Shown here: in pieces, positions 1 through 7,610 of the stretch
How positions within the stretch are numbered: the stretch's first letter is position 1
How the letters are laid out: every line of letters begins with the position of its first letter
NCBI GenBank assembly: GCA_903898335.1
Contig: CAIUEV010000115.1
Span: forward strand, 1-17,850
Reading direction: 5' to 3'
DNA from: an uncultured bacterium
GTDB lineage: Bacteria > Patescibacteriota > Minisyncoccia > CAIUEV01
Length of the DNA stretch: 17,850 nt
Program-made: the position numbers and the translations under genes
Notes under the pieces: generated by a model
Told to the model about the DNA's origin: nothing
The model's database searches: none
What the model saw: the letters and a program-made list of their open reading frames with translations, nothing else

Positions 1-39
1 AAAAAATAATTTATTAAAATTAATTAATTAAAAAACTAA

Positions 40-1035
40 ATGAAGACAAAACTACTTTTCGGAGTCGTATTCTCTCTTCTGTTCTGCTTACCGGGGGTCA
101 TTAAGGCTGCGACGGGACCGGGAGAGGAGCTCCCCGCAGCCGACGATCCTTTTTGGAATGTTATGAGTCAGCTCAATCGACCGGACGATCCCACTTGTAC
201 AGCTAAAGCCACCGCGGTTATTGACGCCGCCGGTCTACCGGGAGGAGCGGAAAGAGCGGCTGCCACCTGCGAATCTATTGGCTGGATCATCACCACCATG
301 CAACCGTCATTGGCCTCCGAGGGAGTAACAACTAATCTTTTCGACCAAACCAATTGGCACGATATTACCGGGCTGTACTTTCGAGAGGATTCCGGAAAGA
401 TTGAATTTACCAATTCCGTTGATTTTATGAGCCGTGATTTTATGCTTTTCCTCTCATCTCTAGTTTCCAATTTGGAATTTGAGCCGGAGGAGATTGGGCT
501 AGACGCTGATCTGGTCAATGGAATGAGAAATGCCGGCACTGTTATTACCATGTGGAACGTTTCCGATTTCGAAGATCCGGAAATTCTGGTTGATGACGCC
601 ACCGACAGTGAGGGAGTTGTTTCCGGTTTGAGCTACGACCGAGCGACCAACACGATAACTTTCAACGCCGCTCACTTTACCACTTTTAAAGCGGTAGAGA
701 AGGGAAGTGCTCTGGCCAAACAGCCGAAGATAACCAAGGTTGAATACGTTCAGTATAAAAGCCACAAAGGGAAGACTAAGATAAAAATGACCATCAAGGG
801 TCGAAATTTTACCAAAGAAACTCAAGTTAAGCTGGGTCGCCAGTCTGCCGATAATGTCAAATATTCAAGCAGCAAGAAAATCAAGGCCTACTTTACACTT
901 TCTGACTTGAAGGAGAAATATCCAAACACGAATTTGCTAACCTTGAAGGTCAAGAACGAGAACGGCCTATCCAAGAAATTCGACAAGCTGGTTAACTACT
1001 GGCTTAAGTCAGCAAAAATGACCGAAACAAACTAG
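40..1035 (+). CDS. Secreted protein with C-terminal IPT/TIG-like domain
   Basis: The 331-residue product starts with a signal peptide (basic MKTK, hydrophobic core 5-20, probable cleavage near A23/A24), so it is likely exported. Residues about 95-220 form a beta-rich region that reads like a domain often seen in Patescibacteria surface proteins, with a closing 'ITFNAAHFTTF' strand. Residues 227-321 resemble an IPT/TIG immunoglobulin-like domain (ITKVEYVQY, then GRNFTKETQVKLG, then a late LTLKVKNENG strand). There is no transmembrane anchor after the signal peptide and no catalytic motif. The start lies 39 bases into the window behind a pure A/T leader with no Shine-Dalgarno site, so its promoter may be outside. 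The gene stands alone and ends at a strong hairpin terminator. A surface-adhesion or envelope role is inference. Confidence 0.8.
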   Translation: MKTKLLFGVVFSLLFCLPGVIKAATGPGEELPAADDPFWNVMSQLNRPDDPTCTAKATAVIDAAGLPGGAERAAATCESIGWIITTMQPSLASEGVTTNLFDQTNWHDITGLYFREDSGKIEFTNSVDFMSRDFMLFLSSLVSNLEFEPEEIGLDADLVNGMRNAGTVITMWNVSDFEDPEILVDDATDSEGVVSGLSYDRATNTITFNAAHFTTFKAVEKGSALAKQPKITKVEYVQYKSHKGKTKIKMTIKGRNFTKETQVKLGRQSADNVKYSSSKKIKAYFTLSDLKEKYPNTNLLTLKVKNENGLSKKFDKLVNYWLKSAKMTETN

Positions 1036-1054
1036 ATTCTGTTTACCGCATAGC

Positions 1055-1086
1055 AAAAAAAGACGCCCCCTTATGGGCGTCTTTTT
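1055..1086. terminator. Bidirectional hairpin terminator
   Basis: AAAAAGACGCCC and GGGCGTCTTTTT form a perfect stem around a short loop (CCTTAT). The A-run on one side and the T-run on the other let it end transcription from both the IPT-like gene (plus) and lexA (minus), which converge here. Confidence 0.85.
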
Positions 1087-1118
1087 AGTTTGAAAAGAGA
1101 GGGGATCGATTGGAAATT

Positions 1119-1808
1119 TTATGCGACACTCATAGCACCCGCTCGAACCGCCTTGGGGTTTTTCATTACATCAAGTATCTTGCCGTTTATGACAAAATTA
1201 TCTTCGGCGGTCAAATAAATCGGGCGGTGCTGACTATCCGTCGACTGCGGAAAAAGTCCTATATTTTCTTCGTCAATACGCATAAAAGTTTTAATCGTGG
1301 CCAAACCGTCAATGGTGGCCAGGACCTTGTCACCATTTCTAAAATCCTTGTATTCGGCGTCTACCAAAACATAATCTCCGTCTTCGATTCTTTTGCCCCT
1401 AACATCCGATAAATTCATGGAGGTGCCGGAAACTTCAATGGCAAAAATATGTTCCGTGATTTGCTGAGTGAAAAGTTTGCGAGAAATTTTCAGAAATCCT
1501 TCAATATTCTGTTCAGCGAAAAACAGGGGACAACCCGCGTTAGCCGTGCCCAGAATGGGAATACTGACGAAATTCTGTTTTTTTTGTTCAACAATTTCAA
1601 TCCCTCGATCCGCTTTTGTTTTTCTGATATAGCCTTTTTCTTCCAATGATTTTAAGTAATTAAACACACTGCCGACGCTCTTGATTTCGACGGCATATTT
1701 TTTTACACCTGCCTGAATTTCTCTTACGGTCGGCATTTTACCTTTTTTCTTGAACCATTCTTTCAAAGTTTTTAGCACGATTTCTTCTTTTTTGTTGAGA
1801 ATTTTCAT
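1119..1808 (-). CDS. lexA: LexA-type SOS repressor, self-cleaving S24 peptidase
   Basis: This 229-residue protein matches LexA throughout. Residues 1-75 form the winged-helix DNA-binding domain, with the family pattern 'GKMPTVREIQ' followed by a recognition-helix region and 'LKSLEEKGYIRK'. Residues 82-220 are the S24 peptidase domain: self-cleavage site A91-G92 (TANAGCP), catalytic serine S130 in GTSM, and catalytic lysine K173 in ATIKTF. Known LexA proteins repress DNA-repair genes and cleave themselves when RecA filaments form. The ATG at 1808 is chosen; an in-frame TTG at 1826 would place the start inside the inverted-repeat operator. No Shine-Dalgarno site is visible. It has its own promoter 60 bp upstream, inside the gap after a membrane-protein gene, and is probably autoregulated. 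A lineage-specific S24 repressor other than LexA is possible but less likely. Confidence 0.88.
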   Translation of the reverse strand: MKILNKKEEIVLKTLKEWFKKKGKMPTVREIQAGVKKYAVEIKSVGSVFNYLKSLEEKGYIRKTKADRGIEIVEQKKQNFVSIPILGTANAGCPLFFAEQNIEGFLKISRKLFTQQITEHIFAIEVSGTSMNLSDVRGKRIEDGDYVLVDAEYKDFRNGDKVLATIDGLATIKTFMRIDEENIGLFPQSTDSQHRPIYLTAEDNFVINGKILDVMKNPKAVRAGAMSVA

Positions 1809-1818
1809 TTTTGTTTGT

Positions 1819-1852
1819 TTGTTCAATAATTATTTATATTTTTATTGAACAA
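1819..1852 (-). promoter_or_regulatory. Candidate LexA operator (perfect 11-bp inverted repeat)
   Basis: TTGTTCAATAA at 1819-1829 and TTATTGAACAA at 1842-1852 are exact reverse complements 12 bp apart; allowing one mismatch the arms extend to 16 bp (TTTG.TTGTTCAATAA). Each arm is itself nearly palindromic (TTGTT-C-AATAA), so this could be two tandem boxes with centres about 23 bp apart. It lies directly before the lexA start and overlaps the predicted -10. It does not match the E. coli (CTGT-N8-ACAG) or Bacillus (GAAC-N4-GTTC) SOS boxes, although GTTC/GAAC cores occur in the arms. The assignment to LexA is inference from position. Confidence 0.6.
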
Positions 1853-1872
1853 GCAAAAATATTTCCTGTCAA
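1844..1872 (-). promoter_or_regulatory. lexA promoter
   Basis: On the minus strand a consensus -35 TTGACA (1867-1872) is followed after exactly 17 bp by TTCAAT (1844-1849, 4 of 6 matches to TATAAT). The -10 lies within one operator arm, so a bound repressor would block polymerase. Confidence 0.55.
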
Positions 1873-1877
1873 ATTTT

Positions 1878-2576
1878 TTAATTTTGAATATTTTCACCGG
1901 CCGAATTAGCCTGAAAAGTGTTGTTTTCCGACATCTCCGAAAGAACGACAAGAATCTTTTTCTCCGCATTTTCACCATTGTTGAAATCTTTTTGCCAACT
2001 GATCTGCTCTCCCGTTTTTAGCTCTTCCCACGAAATATCCTTTTCCACATACGGACGCAGACTTGGATCATTCATTAGCTGCATTGATTCATCGGAGACA
2101 TCAGAGACCGCTTTTTTATTCTCCTCATATTTTTTCTTCATCTCCTCTTGAATCTGCTTAACCTTGTTCTCGTTAAAATTTGGGTTTTTAATCAATTTTT
2201 TAATCGCTGAAACTTCTGATTTAATAATCTCTTTCTCTATTTCATTTTTTTGACCACCCGTAAAATCCAGTGCGTCTATCTTAAGCTTGCCTCCCTCTAT
2301 TGTTTTTATTCTTCCTATTACCGGGGCATTATTCTGAATATTTGGATTAGTGACTAAAGACAGGCCGTAGGACCCGGCCGAACTTTCGTCTGATTGATTT
2401 TCCGATTCGGAAGAAAAGCCAAGGTTTGGCTGGCCTTCATTCGGTTTATACAAAATCAAATAAGCGATGGCCAACCCGACGATAAAAATCACAGTCAGAA
2501 AAAGTAGTAAATAAATTATCAGTTTGGTTTTTTTATTCTCTTGTTTCGGATTTTCTAATTTTGTTTCTATCTCCAT
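1878..2576 (-). CDS. Single-pass membrane protein with Glu/Lys-rich helical outer region
   Basis: I do not recognise a family. The ATG at 2576 is chosen (232 residues, MEIETKLENP...); a longer reading would overlap the upstream gene by more than 100 bp. Residues 1-18 are a charged cytoplasmic tail, 19-43 a single transmembrane helix, and 45-75 a Ser/Glu/Asn-rich linker. Residues about 85-105 hold a short beta motif (VIGRIKTIEGGKLKIDAL), followed by a long Glu/Lys-rich stretch, about 110-160, likely helical or coiled coil. The positive-inside pattern puts the bulk outside. It starts 25 nt after the tail-collar-like gene, so the two are probably cotranscribed. There is no Shine-Dalgarno site; the leader is nearly pure A/T. 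A role in displaying or anchoring the neighbouring secreted protein is a guess from position. Confidence 0.72.
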   Translation of the reverse strand: MEIETKLENPKQENKKTKLIIYLLLFLTVIFIVGLAIAYLILYKPNEGQPNLGFSSESENQSDESSAGSYGLSLVTNPNIQNNAPVIGRIKTIEGGKLKIDALDFTGGQKNEIEKEIIKSEVSAIKKLIKNPNFNENKVKQIQEEMKKKYEENKKAVSDVSDESMQLMNDPSLRPYVEKDISWEELKTGEQISWQKDFNNGENAEKKILVVLSEMSENNTFQANSAGENIQN

Positions 2577-2601
2577 TATTTTTATTTTAAAAAAATATTT
2601 T

Positions 2602-3564
2602 TTAATTTTTTCTGCAAACCAGGAATTCCACATATGGGGCGTTGGTGCCCGCCACCGAGCCGGCGTTATTAATGCCGATGCCGGTACCGGCACCATAAAT
2701 GGCAACATTAGCTCCTGAGCCGTAGATACCGATGCCGGTGCCGGATCCGGAAGTAGGAAACCACTCCCAACCGTCTAGTCCACCTCCCCCAAGAGCCCAT
2801 ATCCTCGGATGGTTAGGCATCCAATTTGGAAGATAGGAATAAGAATAATGACTATGTCCCGGATCATAAACTCCATGAGCATGACCTCCGTCCCAAACCC
2901 CATGGGCGTGTCCCGGATCGTAGACTCCATGAGCGTGCTGGCCGACCGCTCTGTTTTCTCCATCACCCAAGGCTTGTCCAACCAATAAGTTTCGATTGGC
3001 CGCGTTCTGAGTTCCAACGATATATCTACCCTTAGCATTAGTTGCTTCCGACCAACCCTCAGGGCAAGCGGCCAAATCAAAATAGGCAATTGTGCCAGTC
3101 GGGGTACTGTCACCGCCAACCAATTCCCATTTAGTACCATTAAATATGTTTTTCTTTTTGGTTGTAGTATTAAAAATTTCCATACCTTCCTGGGGCGCCG
3201 TTATCGCATCTCTCTGCGCCGTTGTCATGCGCGGAAAGAGGACTCCTTCCGTAGTGGAAGTTACCTCCAATCCGGTGCTTTTTATTTTACCGACAACATC
3301 CAATTGAGCTTGAGGATTATCCGTGCCGATTCCCACCAATCCATATCTGACAATCAAACCATGAGCGGCATTTCCCAAATTCAGAATGAGACCTCCCGCT
3401 TTAGACTGTCCAAACGTAGATGAATTGAGCGGAGCAAAAATATTATTACCGGGTGGAACGGTAGCCGGCTCAACCCAAGCATTTGACGAAAGAGACGACA
3501 GATAAATATCGGCCGAGAAAGTGATTGCCCCCAAAATCACAATAAATTTTCCTTTCAACAACAT
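2602..3564 (-). CDS. Secreted tail-collar-like protein with His-rich (GHxH) repeats
   Basis: The 320-residue product has a hydrophobic N-terminus (about 6-28), probably a signal sequence or anchor. Residues 76-100 carry 'VGIGTDNPQAQLDVVGKI', a motif common in S74-type and tail-fibre-like bacterial surface proteins. Residues 107-150 are a linker (GVLFPRMTTAQRDAI, then EGMEIFNTTTKK, then NGTKWE). Residues 154-184 resemble a phage tail-collar domain (PTGTIAYFDLAACPEGW). Then come about three 10-residue repeats with HAHG or HSH cores (209-239), and a Gly-rich tail (255-308; GTGIGIYGSG). In phage fibres HxH motifs chelate metal along a trimeric needle, so a trimeric extracellular fibre is a reasonable inference. 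It is first in an apparent operon with the membrane protein downstream. Nothing else in the window suggests a prophage. Confidence 0.75.
   Translation of the reverse strand: MLLKGKFIVILGAITFSADIYLSSLSSNAWVEPATVPPGNNIFAPLNSSTFGQSKAGGLILNLGNAAHGLIVRYGLVGIGTDNPQAQLDVVGKIKSTGLEVTSTTEGVLFPRMTTAQRDAITAPQEGMEIFNTTTKKKNIFNGTKWELVGGDSTPTGTIAYFDLAACPEGWSEATNAKGRYIVGTQNAANRNLLVGQALGDGENRAVGQHAHGVYDPGHAHGVWDGGHAHGVYDPGHSHYSYSYLPNWMPNHPRIWALGGGGLDGWEWFPTSGSGTGIGIYGSGANVAIYGAGTGIGINNAGSVAGTNAPYVEFLVCRKN
2853..2942 (-). repeat. 30-bp tandem repeats encoding the GHAHGVYDPGH units
   Basis: About three diverged 30-bp units encode ten-residue repeats (HAHGVYDPG, HAHGVWDGG, HAHGVYDPG) and a final HSH. The two outer units are closest in DNA sequence; the middle one has diverged. 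Confidence 0.7.
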
Positions 3565-3593
3565 ATCTTCTAAAAAATATGATTTATTTTTTT

Positions 3594-3602
3594 ATTATAG
3601 CA
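3594..3602 (-). promoter_or_regulatory. Extended -10 promoter for the tail-collar-like gene
   Basis: The minus strand reads TGC then a perfect TATAAT (hexamer at 3594-3599). No convincing -35 lies at 16-18 bp, but the TGn extension can compensate. The hexamer is about 30 bp before the ATG at 3564. Confidence 0.6.
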
Positions 3603-3614
3603 CATTTAAACAAT

Positions 3615-3648
3615 TAAAAAACCACCGAATATTTTTCGATGGTTTTGG
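3615..3648. terminator. Hairpin terminator after the small basic-protein gene
   Basis: AAAACCACCGAA and TTCGATGGTTTT pair around a short T-rich loop with one internal mismatch. On the minus strand a T-run follows, placing it just after the 3660 stop codon. Confidence 0.6.
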
Positions 3649-3659
3649 TTTATAGATTC

Positions 3660-3962
3660 TCAATTTGGGCAACACTCTTTACTCAAATTTTCCGTTTCCA
3701 TTGGCAACAGTGTTACCAACTCACATTTTTTGCGATCAAAGATCGCTTTAAGCTCCTTCTCTCGATACTTAATCAACCATTCGCTATAACGGCATCCTCG
3801 TGTGAAGCAAATGAATTTCGCCTTTCCATCGAGGATACAAGCTACCATTTCTTTCAAATCAAATCTGTTCAGCTCCAAAGAGTATCGATCTAAAGCCCTT
3901 GATTTGACATGGCGTCTTCTCGCATGACTATGATTGACTTTATTTCTTATGCTCCTTTTCAT
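3660..3962 (-). CDS. Small basic protein, possible RelE/barnase-fold member
   Basis: The 100-residue start at 3962 is set by a strong Shine-Dalgarno site (AAAGGAGGG, about 9 nt before ATG); a longer frame exists upstream but lacks one. Residues 1-25 are basic and His/Arg-rich. The rest follows a pattern I associate with short phage or mobile-element proteins: 'RALDRYSLELNRFDLKEMV', a Gly turn (LDGKAKFIC), a W/Y-containing strand, then 'LKAIFDRKKCELVTLLP'. Those proteins are thought to share a RelE/barnase-like fold, but I cannot confirm the match and no catalytic triad is evident. The stop is TGA. It follows the secreted Cys-rich gene by 32 nt in the same operon. It could be a toxin-like RNase, an RNA-binding protein, or something else. 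Confidence 0.68.
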   Translation of the reverse strand: MKRSIRNKVNHSHARRRHVKSRALDRYSLELNRFDLKEMVACILDGKAKFICFTRGCRYSEWLIKYREKELKAIFDRKKCELVTLLPMETENLSKECCPN

Positions 3963-3994
3963 TTTCTTCTCCCTCCTTTTCTCGTTTTCCCAAC

Positions 3995-4303
3995 TCACTC
4001 CCCGTAAACAACACAACCTTTCTTGCGCAAGCATTTAGCTCGATTTTTCGATTCCAGACATTGTGCGTAGACTTTCTCATTCGGACAACACCAGCCATCG
4101 ACACAGAAAGCCTGACCCTCTTCAATCAATTGACGAGCAAAATTACGCTCTGTCTCTCCCGAAGGGTCTTCACCCGGCAGAATACACTTTTTTGATCGAG
4201 AATCATAATATTTTCCCTCGGGACACTTTCCGGATCCCGCAAAAGAAAAAACTGTTAAAGAACAAAAAATCAAAATAATCCCTAAAATAGAAATTTTTTT
4301 CAA
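3995..4303 (-). CDS. Secreted small Cys-rich protein (TTG start)
   Basis: The 102-residue product begins at TTG 4303, which is supported by a strong Shine-Dalgarno site (AAGGAGGG, 8-9 nt upstream) and by the immediate signal peptide (KK, hydrophobic 4-20, cleavage near FAG). The mature part, about 80 residues, has eight cysteines: CPEGKYYDSRSKKC, then FCVDGWCC, then QC, KC and GC. That is enough for four disulphides. I recognise no family. The stop is TGA. It is the first gene of a two-gene operon with the small basic protein, and has its own promoter overlapping the end of the flavoprotein gene. A secreted disulphide-stabilised peptide (toxin, inhibitor or adhesin) fits, but none is shown. 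Confidence 0.75.
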   Translation of the reverse strand: MKKISILGIILIFCSLTVFSFAGSGKCPEGKYYDSRSKKCILPGEDPSGETERNFARQLIEEGQAFCVDGWCCPNEKVYAQCLESKNRAKCLRKKGCVVYGE

Positions 4304-4342
4304 AATCCTTCCCTCCTTTTTCTCTTAATTTTAAGGACTTGT

Positions 4343-4371
4343 TTTCTAGCAAACTTATTCTAAATTGTAAA
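4343..4371 (-). promoter_or_regulatory. Promoter of the Cys-rich/basic-protein operon
   Basis: On the minus strand TTTACA (4366-4371) is followed after 17 bp by TAGAAA (4343-4348), preceded by TGC (extended -10). The promoter overlaps the stop codon of the upstream flavoprotein gene. Confidence 0.5.
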
Positions 4372-5635
4372 CACTTCCCGCCGACTTTCCGGCCAAAAAT
4401 CCGGTTGACCAGCAAATTTGCAAATTATAGCCACCGGTTGGACCGTCCAAATCCAAAATTTCTCCGGCAAAAAAGAGATTTTTTACTTTGCGAGAACGCA
4501 TAGTTTTGGGATCGATTTCCTTCAGATCGACGCCTCCTCTTGTTACCACGGCCAAACTGTATCCGGTCAGATCCTTAACATTCAATTTCAGCCCTTTTAA
4601 AATTTTGACCAGACTGCGTCTTTCTTCTCGCGTAATCTCAAAGAGCTTTTTTCGCGCCGACAAACCGGAAAGAAACATAATCAGATCGGCTAAGCTTTTT
4701 GGAGCCAGGTCAGGTAAATAGTTTTTAAAATCGGTATGCGCCTTGAGTTTAAAGTCCTTCTGTAATCTCAAGTCCAGTTCATTAAATTCAACGGCCGGCT
4801 TCAGATCGATTTCCAATCTAACTTTTTTTCCGGCCGCTAAAACCGGTCCCATCTCCTGACTGGCCAGTAAAACAATCGGTCCGCTTACTCCCGAATGAGT
4901 GAAAAGCATCTCTCCAAAATATTCCGCGCTCTTTTTTTCGTCTTGAAAAATCTTCAATTTAACATTTTTCAAGCTCGTTCCTTCCGCCACTTTTACCCAA
5001 TCTTCTTCAGTCTGGATAGGAGATAGAGAAGGGAAGAGGTGCTCAATATTATGACCCATTTTCTCCGCCCATGCGTAGCCATCACCGGTCGAGCCGGTAA
5101 CCGGATAAGATTTTCCCCCCGTTGCCAAAATGAAATTCTCGCCAAAAACTTTCTCACCGCTCGCCATTTCCACATATTCTATCTTGCCATCTTTTGTTTT
5201 GAAGTCGGCTAATTTTTCACCCAGTTTAAAACTGACTCTCTTTTCTTTAAGAGTCTTAACTAATAAGTCCAAGACGGCGCTCGCCTCGTCGGAAACGGGA
5301 AAAATCCGTTTGCCCCTCTCCTCTTTAAGCTTTAACCCTCTTTTTTCAAAAAAATTAATCGTCTTCAGCGGGCCAAAATTTTTCAAAGCTTCAAAAAGAA
5401 ATTTGCCATTTTTACCAATTTTTTCGATAAATTCTTTGTTGTCATAAACGGCGCAAGTCAGATTGCAACGGCCTTTTCCGGTCAACAACAATTTCTTGCC
5501 CAAACTCCGATTTTTTTCAATTAAAAGAGTCTTGGCTCCTGAGTCAGCCGCCTGAATTGCCGCCATCATTCCCGCCGGTCCACCGCCAACAACGACTACA
5601 TCAAATTTTTCCGGGCCTTTTTCGACAAAAACCAT
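4355..5635 (-). CDS. HI0933/YhiN-family FAD-dependent flavoprotein
   Basis: This 426-residue protein has the full HI0933-like pattern. The N-terminal Rossmann motif is 'VVVVGGGPAG' (13-22), with the ribose-binding acid at E40 in LLIEK. The family signature 'KKLLLTGKGRCNLT' follows at 47-60. A mid-protein 'LFTHSGVSGP' and the C-terminal FAD-binding block 'LFFAGEILDLDGPTGGYN' complete it. Length is typical for the family (about 390-430). These proteins bind FAD and are annotated as NAD(P)/FAD-dependent or aminoacetone oxidase-like oxidoreductases; the physiological substrate is not settled. It lies downstream of typA on the same strand, separated by a 128-bp repeat-filled gap, so cotranscription is uncertain. 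No Shine-Dalgarno site precedes the ATG. Confidence 0.9.
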   Translation of the reverse strand: MVFVEKGPEKFDVVVVGGGPAGMMAAIQAADSGAKTLLIEKNRSLGKKLLLTGKGRCNLTCAVYDNKEFIEKIGKNGKFLFEALKNFGPLKTINFFEKRGLKLKEERGKRIFPVSDEASAVLDLLVKTLKEKRVSFKLGEKLADFKTKDGKIEYVEMASGEKVFGENFILATGGKSYPVTGSTGDGYAWAEKMGHNIEHLFPSLSPIQTEEDWVKVAEGTSLKNVKLKIFQDEKKSAEYFGEMLFTHSGVSGPIVLLASQEMGPVLAAGKKVRLEIDLKPAVEFNELDLRLQKDFKLKAHTDFKNYLPDLAPKSLADLIMFLSGLSARKKLFEITREERRSLVKILKGLKLNVKDLTGYSLAVVTRGGVDLKEIDPKTMRSRKVKNLFFAGEILDLDGPTGGYNLQICWSTGFLAGKSAGSVYNLE

Positions 5636-5645
5636 GAAGATTGAG

Positions 5646-5696
5646 TTTATAAAGTTAGAAAGTTTATAAAGTTAGAAAGTTTGTAAAGTTAGAAAG
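5646..5696. repeat. Three tandem 17-bp repeats
   Basis: The unit TTTATAAAGTTAGAAAG occurs three times head to tail (5646-5662, 5663-5679, 5680-5696); only one base differs, in the third copy (TTTGTAAAG). It fills the gap before the flavoprotein start. Confidence 0.95.
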
Positions 5697-5711
5697 GCCT
5701 TTAAGGGTTTC

Positions 5712-5756
5712 TTTATGAACTTTATGAACTTTATGAACTTTATGAACTTTATGAAC
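5712..5756. repeat. Five tandem 9-bp repeats
   Basis: TTTATGAAC occurs five times with no variation, right after the typA stop codon. Its reverse complement resembles the 17-bp array (AACTTTATGAAC versus AACTTTATAAAC), so the two arrays can fold back on each other across a 15-bp centre containing CCTTTAAGG. Confidence 0.95.
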
Positions 5757-5763
5757 TGTGAGC

Positions 5764-7542
5764 TTATCTTTTTGCTCGTTTACGATCGATCTCCGTTAAA
5801 TACTGTTTGCGCAAACGCACGCTCAGCGGCGTAATCTCCATATACTCGTCCTCCGCCATTATTTCCAAACCTCGTTCCACATTAACATCCATCGGCGGAA
5901 TCAAAGCGATAGCATCATCCGATCCGGACGCTCGCATATTGGTCAGTTGCTTTCCCTTGATCGGATTAACTGTCATATCGTCGCCCTTGGAAGTGTTGCC
6001 GATAACCATGCCTTCATAAACTTCCGTGCCGGGGCCGATATATAAAGTACCGCGATCCTGCAAATTATACAGAGAGAATCCCAAAGCTTTGCCGGTAATC
6101 ATTGATATCATCGAGCCAACGACTCTCTTCTTTATTTCGCCGACAAAAGGTTTGTAGCCGATCACTCGAGAACAAAGAGTGCCTTCACCTTTAGTGTCGA
6201 CGATAAATTCATTTCTGTAGCCCAAAAGACCGCGCGTCGGCACTTCAAAAACAATCCGAGTTTCTTTACCTCTCTTTTCCATTTCAACCATCATTCCTTT
6301 GCGCCGACTCATTTTTTCGATGACAGTCCCGGCTAATTCTTCCGGCACATCGACTGTCGCTTCCTCGAATGGTTCCATTTTTTGCCCGTTTTCCTCTCGA
6401 ATAATAACTTTCGGCTGAGAAACTTGGAGCTCATAACCTTCACGTCGCATATTTTCAACCAAAACGGCCACATGCAATTCTCCTCGTCCGTAAATTTTAA
6501 AAGGATCGGAATCCAAATCTATTTTTAGTCCCACATTAACTTCCAGTTCTTTAGCCAATCTTTCTCTCAGCTGTTTGCCCGTCACAAATTTACCTTCTCG
6601 TCCGGCGAACGGCGAATTATTCACCAGAAGATTGAGCGCAATCGTCGGTTCATCCACCTTGATTGCCGGTAAAGCCTCTTGGTCGCTATTTTCACACAGA
6701 GTGTCTCCGATTTCAACATTGGAGAATCCGGCTACCATGACGATGTCTCCCGCTTGCGCCTCCGCAACCTCTTCTCTTTCCAGCCCCTTAAAAGTGAATA
6801 GCTTAACCACTCGGCCCGTCTCGACCGAATCGTTGGTTTTCTTAAGCGTCAATGAAGCGCCTTGTTTAATGGTTCCCTCGTGAATGCGACCGATTGCCAA
6901 CCGCCCCAAAAAATTATCATAACCCAAATTGAAAGGTTGAAATCGCAGCGGAGATTGAATATCGGCCGGTGCGGGCTTGACTTTCAACAGAATAGTGTCC
7001 AGAAGAGGAGACAGGTCCTTTGAATCGTCCGCCAAACTCTCTTTCGCAATACCCGCCTTACCATTCGCGTAAATAGTTGTAAAATCGAGCTGTTCATCCG
7101 TTGCCCCCAGATCAAAAAACAATTCAAAAACTTTTTCTTGCGCCATTTCCGGCTCCGCACCGGTTTTGTCAATCTTATTAATAATGACAATCGGTTTCAA
7201 TCCGAGCTCCAGGGATTTTTTCAACACGAAACGGGTCTGCGGCATCGGTCCTTCTTTGGCATCAACCACCAAAAGCACGCTGTCAATGGAACGCAAAACT
7301 CGCTCCACTTCCGAGCCGAAGTCGGCATGCCCGGGGGTATCCACAATATTAATTTTGGTGCCGCGATAAAAAATAGAAGCGTTTTTGGAATAGATGGTAA
7401 TTCCTCTCTCCTTTTCCAAATTGTTTGAATCCATCGAAATATTTTCGTCTTGGACCATTCCGGTTTGACGCATAATGGCGTCCGTCAAAGTTGTTTTGCC
7501 GTGATCGACGTGAGCGATAATGGCGATGTTTCTGATTTCCAT
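5764..7542 (-). CDS. typA: Ribosome-associated translational GTPase TypA/BipA
   Basis: The 592-residue protein carries all translation-factor GTPase motifs: G1 AHVDHGKTT (10-18), G2 ERGITI (45-50), G3 DTPGHADF (68-75) and G4 NKID (122-125). It is followed by EF-G-like domains II, III and V and the BipA-specific C-terminal domain (for example '[18 protein letters not shown]' and '[12 protein letters not shown]'). Length is near the usual 600. TypA/BipA binds the ribosome and assists 50S assembly under cold or nutrient stress. The ATG at 7542 has no Shine-Dalgarno site. A promoter with a good -35/-10 lies about 70 bp upstream, and the leader carries a hairpin followed by T residues. LepA and EF-G are excluded by the C-terminal sequence. 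Confidence 0.96.
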   Translation of the reverse strand: MEIRNIAIIAHVDHGKTTLTDAIMRQTGMVQDENISMDSNNLEKERGITIYSKNASIFYRGTKINIVDTPGHADFGSEVERVLRSIDSVLLVVDAKEGPMPQTRFVLKKSLELGLKPIVIINKIDKTGAEPEMAQEKVFELFFDLGATDEQLDFTTIYANGKAGIAKESLADDSKDLSPLLDTILLKVKPAPADIQSPLRFQPFNLGYDNFLGRLAIGRIHEGTIKQGASLTLKKTNDSVETGRVVKLFTFKGLEREEVAEAQAGDIVMVAGFSNVEIGDTLCENSDQEALPAIKVDEPTIALNLLVNNSPFAGREGKFVTGKQLRERLAKELEVNVGLKIDLDSDPFKIYGRGELHVAVLVENMRREGYELQVSQPKVIIREENGQKMEPFEEATVDVPEELAGTVIEKMSRRKGMMVEMEKRGKETRIVFEVPTRGLLGYRNEFIVDTKGEGTLCSRVIGYKPFVGEIKKRVVGSMISMITGKALGFSLYNLQDRGTLYIGPGTEVYEGMVIGNTSKGDDMTVNPIKGKQLTNMRASGSDDAIALIPPMDVNVERGLEIMAEDEYMEITPLSVRLRKQYLTEIDRKRAKR

Positions 7543-7558
7543 AATTCAGTTCTAAAAA

Positions 7559-7586
7559 GCCAATAAAAACCTGCTTGGGGGCAGGT
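7559..7586 (-). promoter_or_regulatory. Terminator-like hairpin in the typA leader
   Basis: On the minus strand ACCTGC and GCAGGT (7581-7586 and 7569-7574) pair around CCCCAA and are followed by TTTTTATT, all between the typA promoter and its ATG. It looks like an intrinsic terminator placed where it could attenuate typA; the stem is only 6 bp. Confidence 0.45.
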
Positions 7587-7610
7587 GTTTTAAATATTTA
7601 CATTGATAAA

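Noticed and set aside
1110..1412. Plus-strand ORF opposite lexA
   Set aside because: It is antisense to a clear LexA and has no family features.
2577..2708. Long N-terminal extension of the single-pass membrane protein
   Set aside because: It overlaps the upstream gene by over 100 bp and encodes no plausible signal; the ATG at 2576 directly precedes a normal tail and membrane helix.
2602..3564. Prophage remnant
   Set aside because: Only the fibre-like gene resembles phage; no capsid, terminase, portal, lysis or integrase gene is nearby.
5646..5756. Repeat arrays as a CRISPR
   Set aside because: Units are 9 and 17 bp, directly abutting with no spacers, and no cas gene is present.
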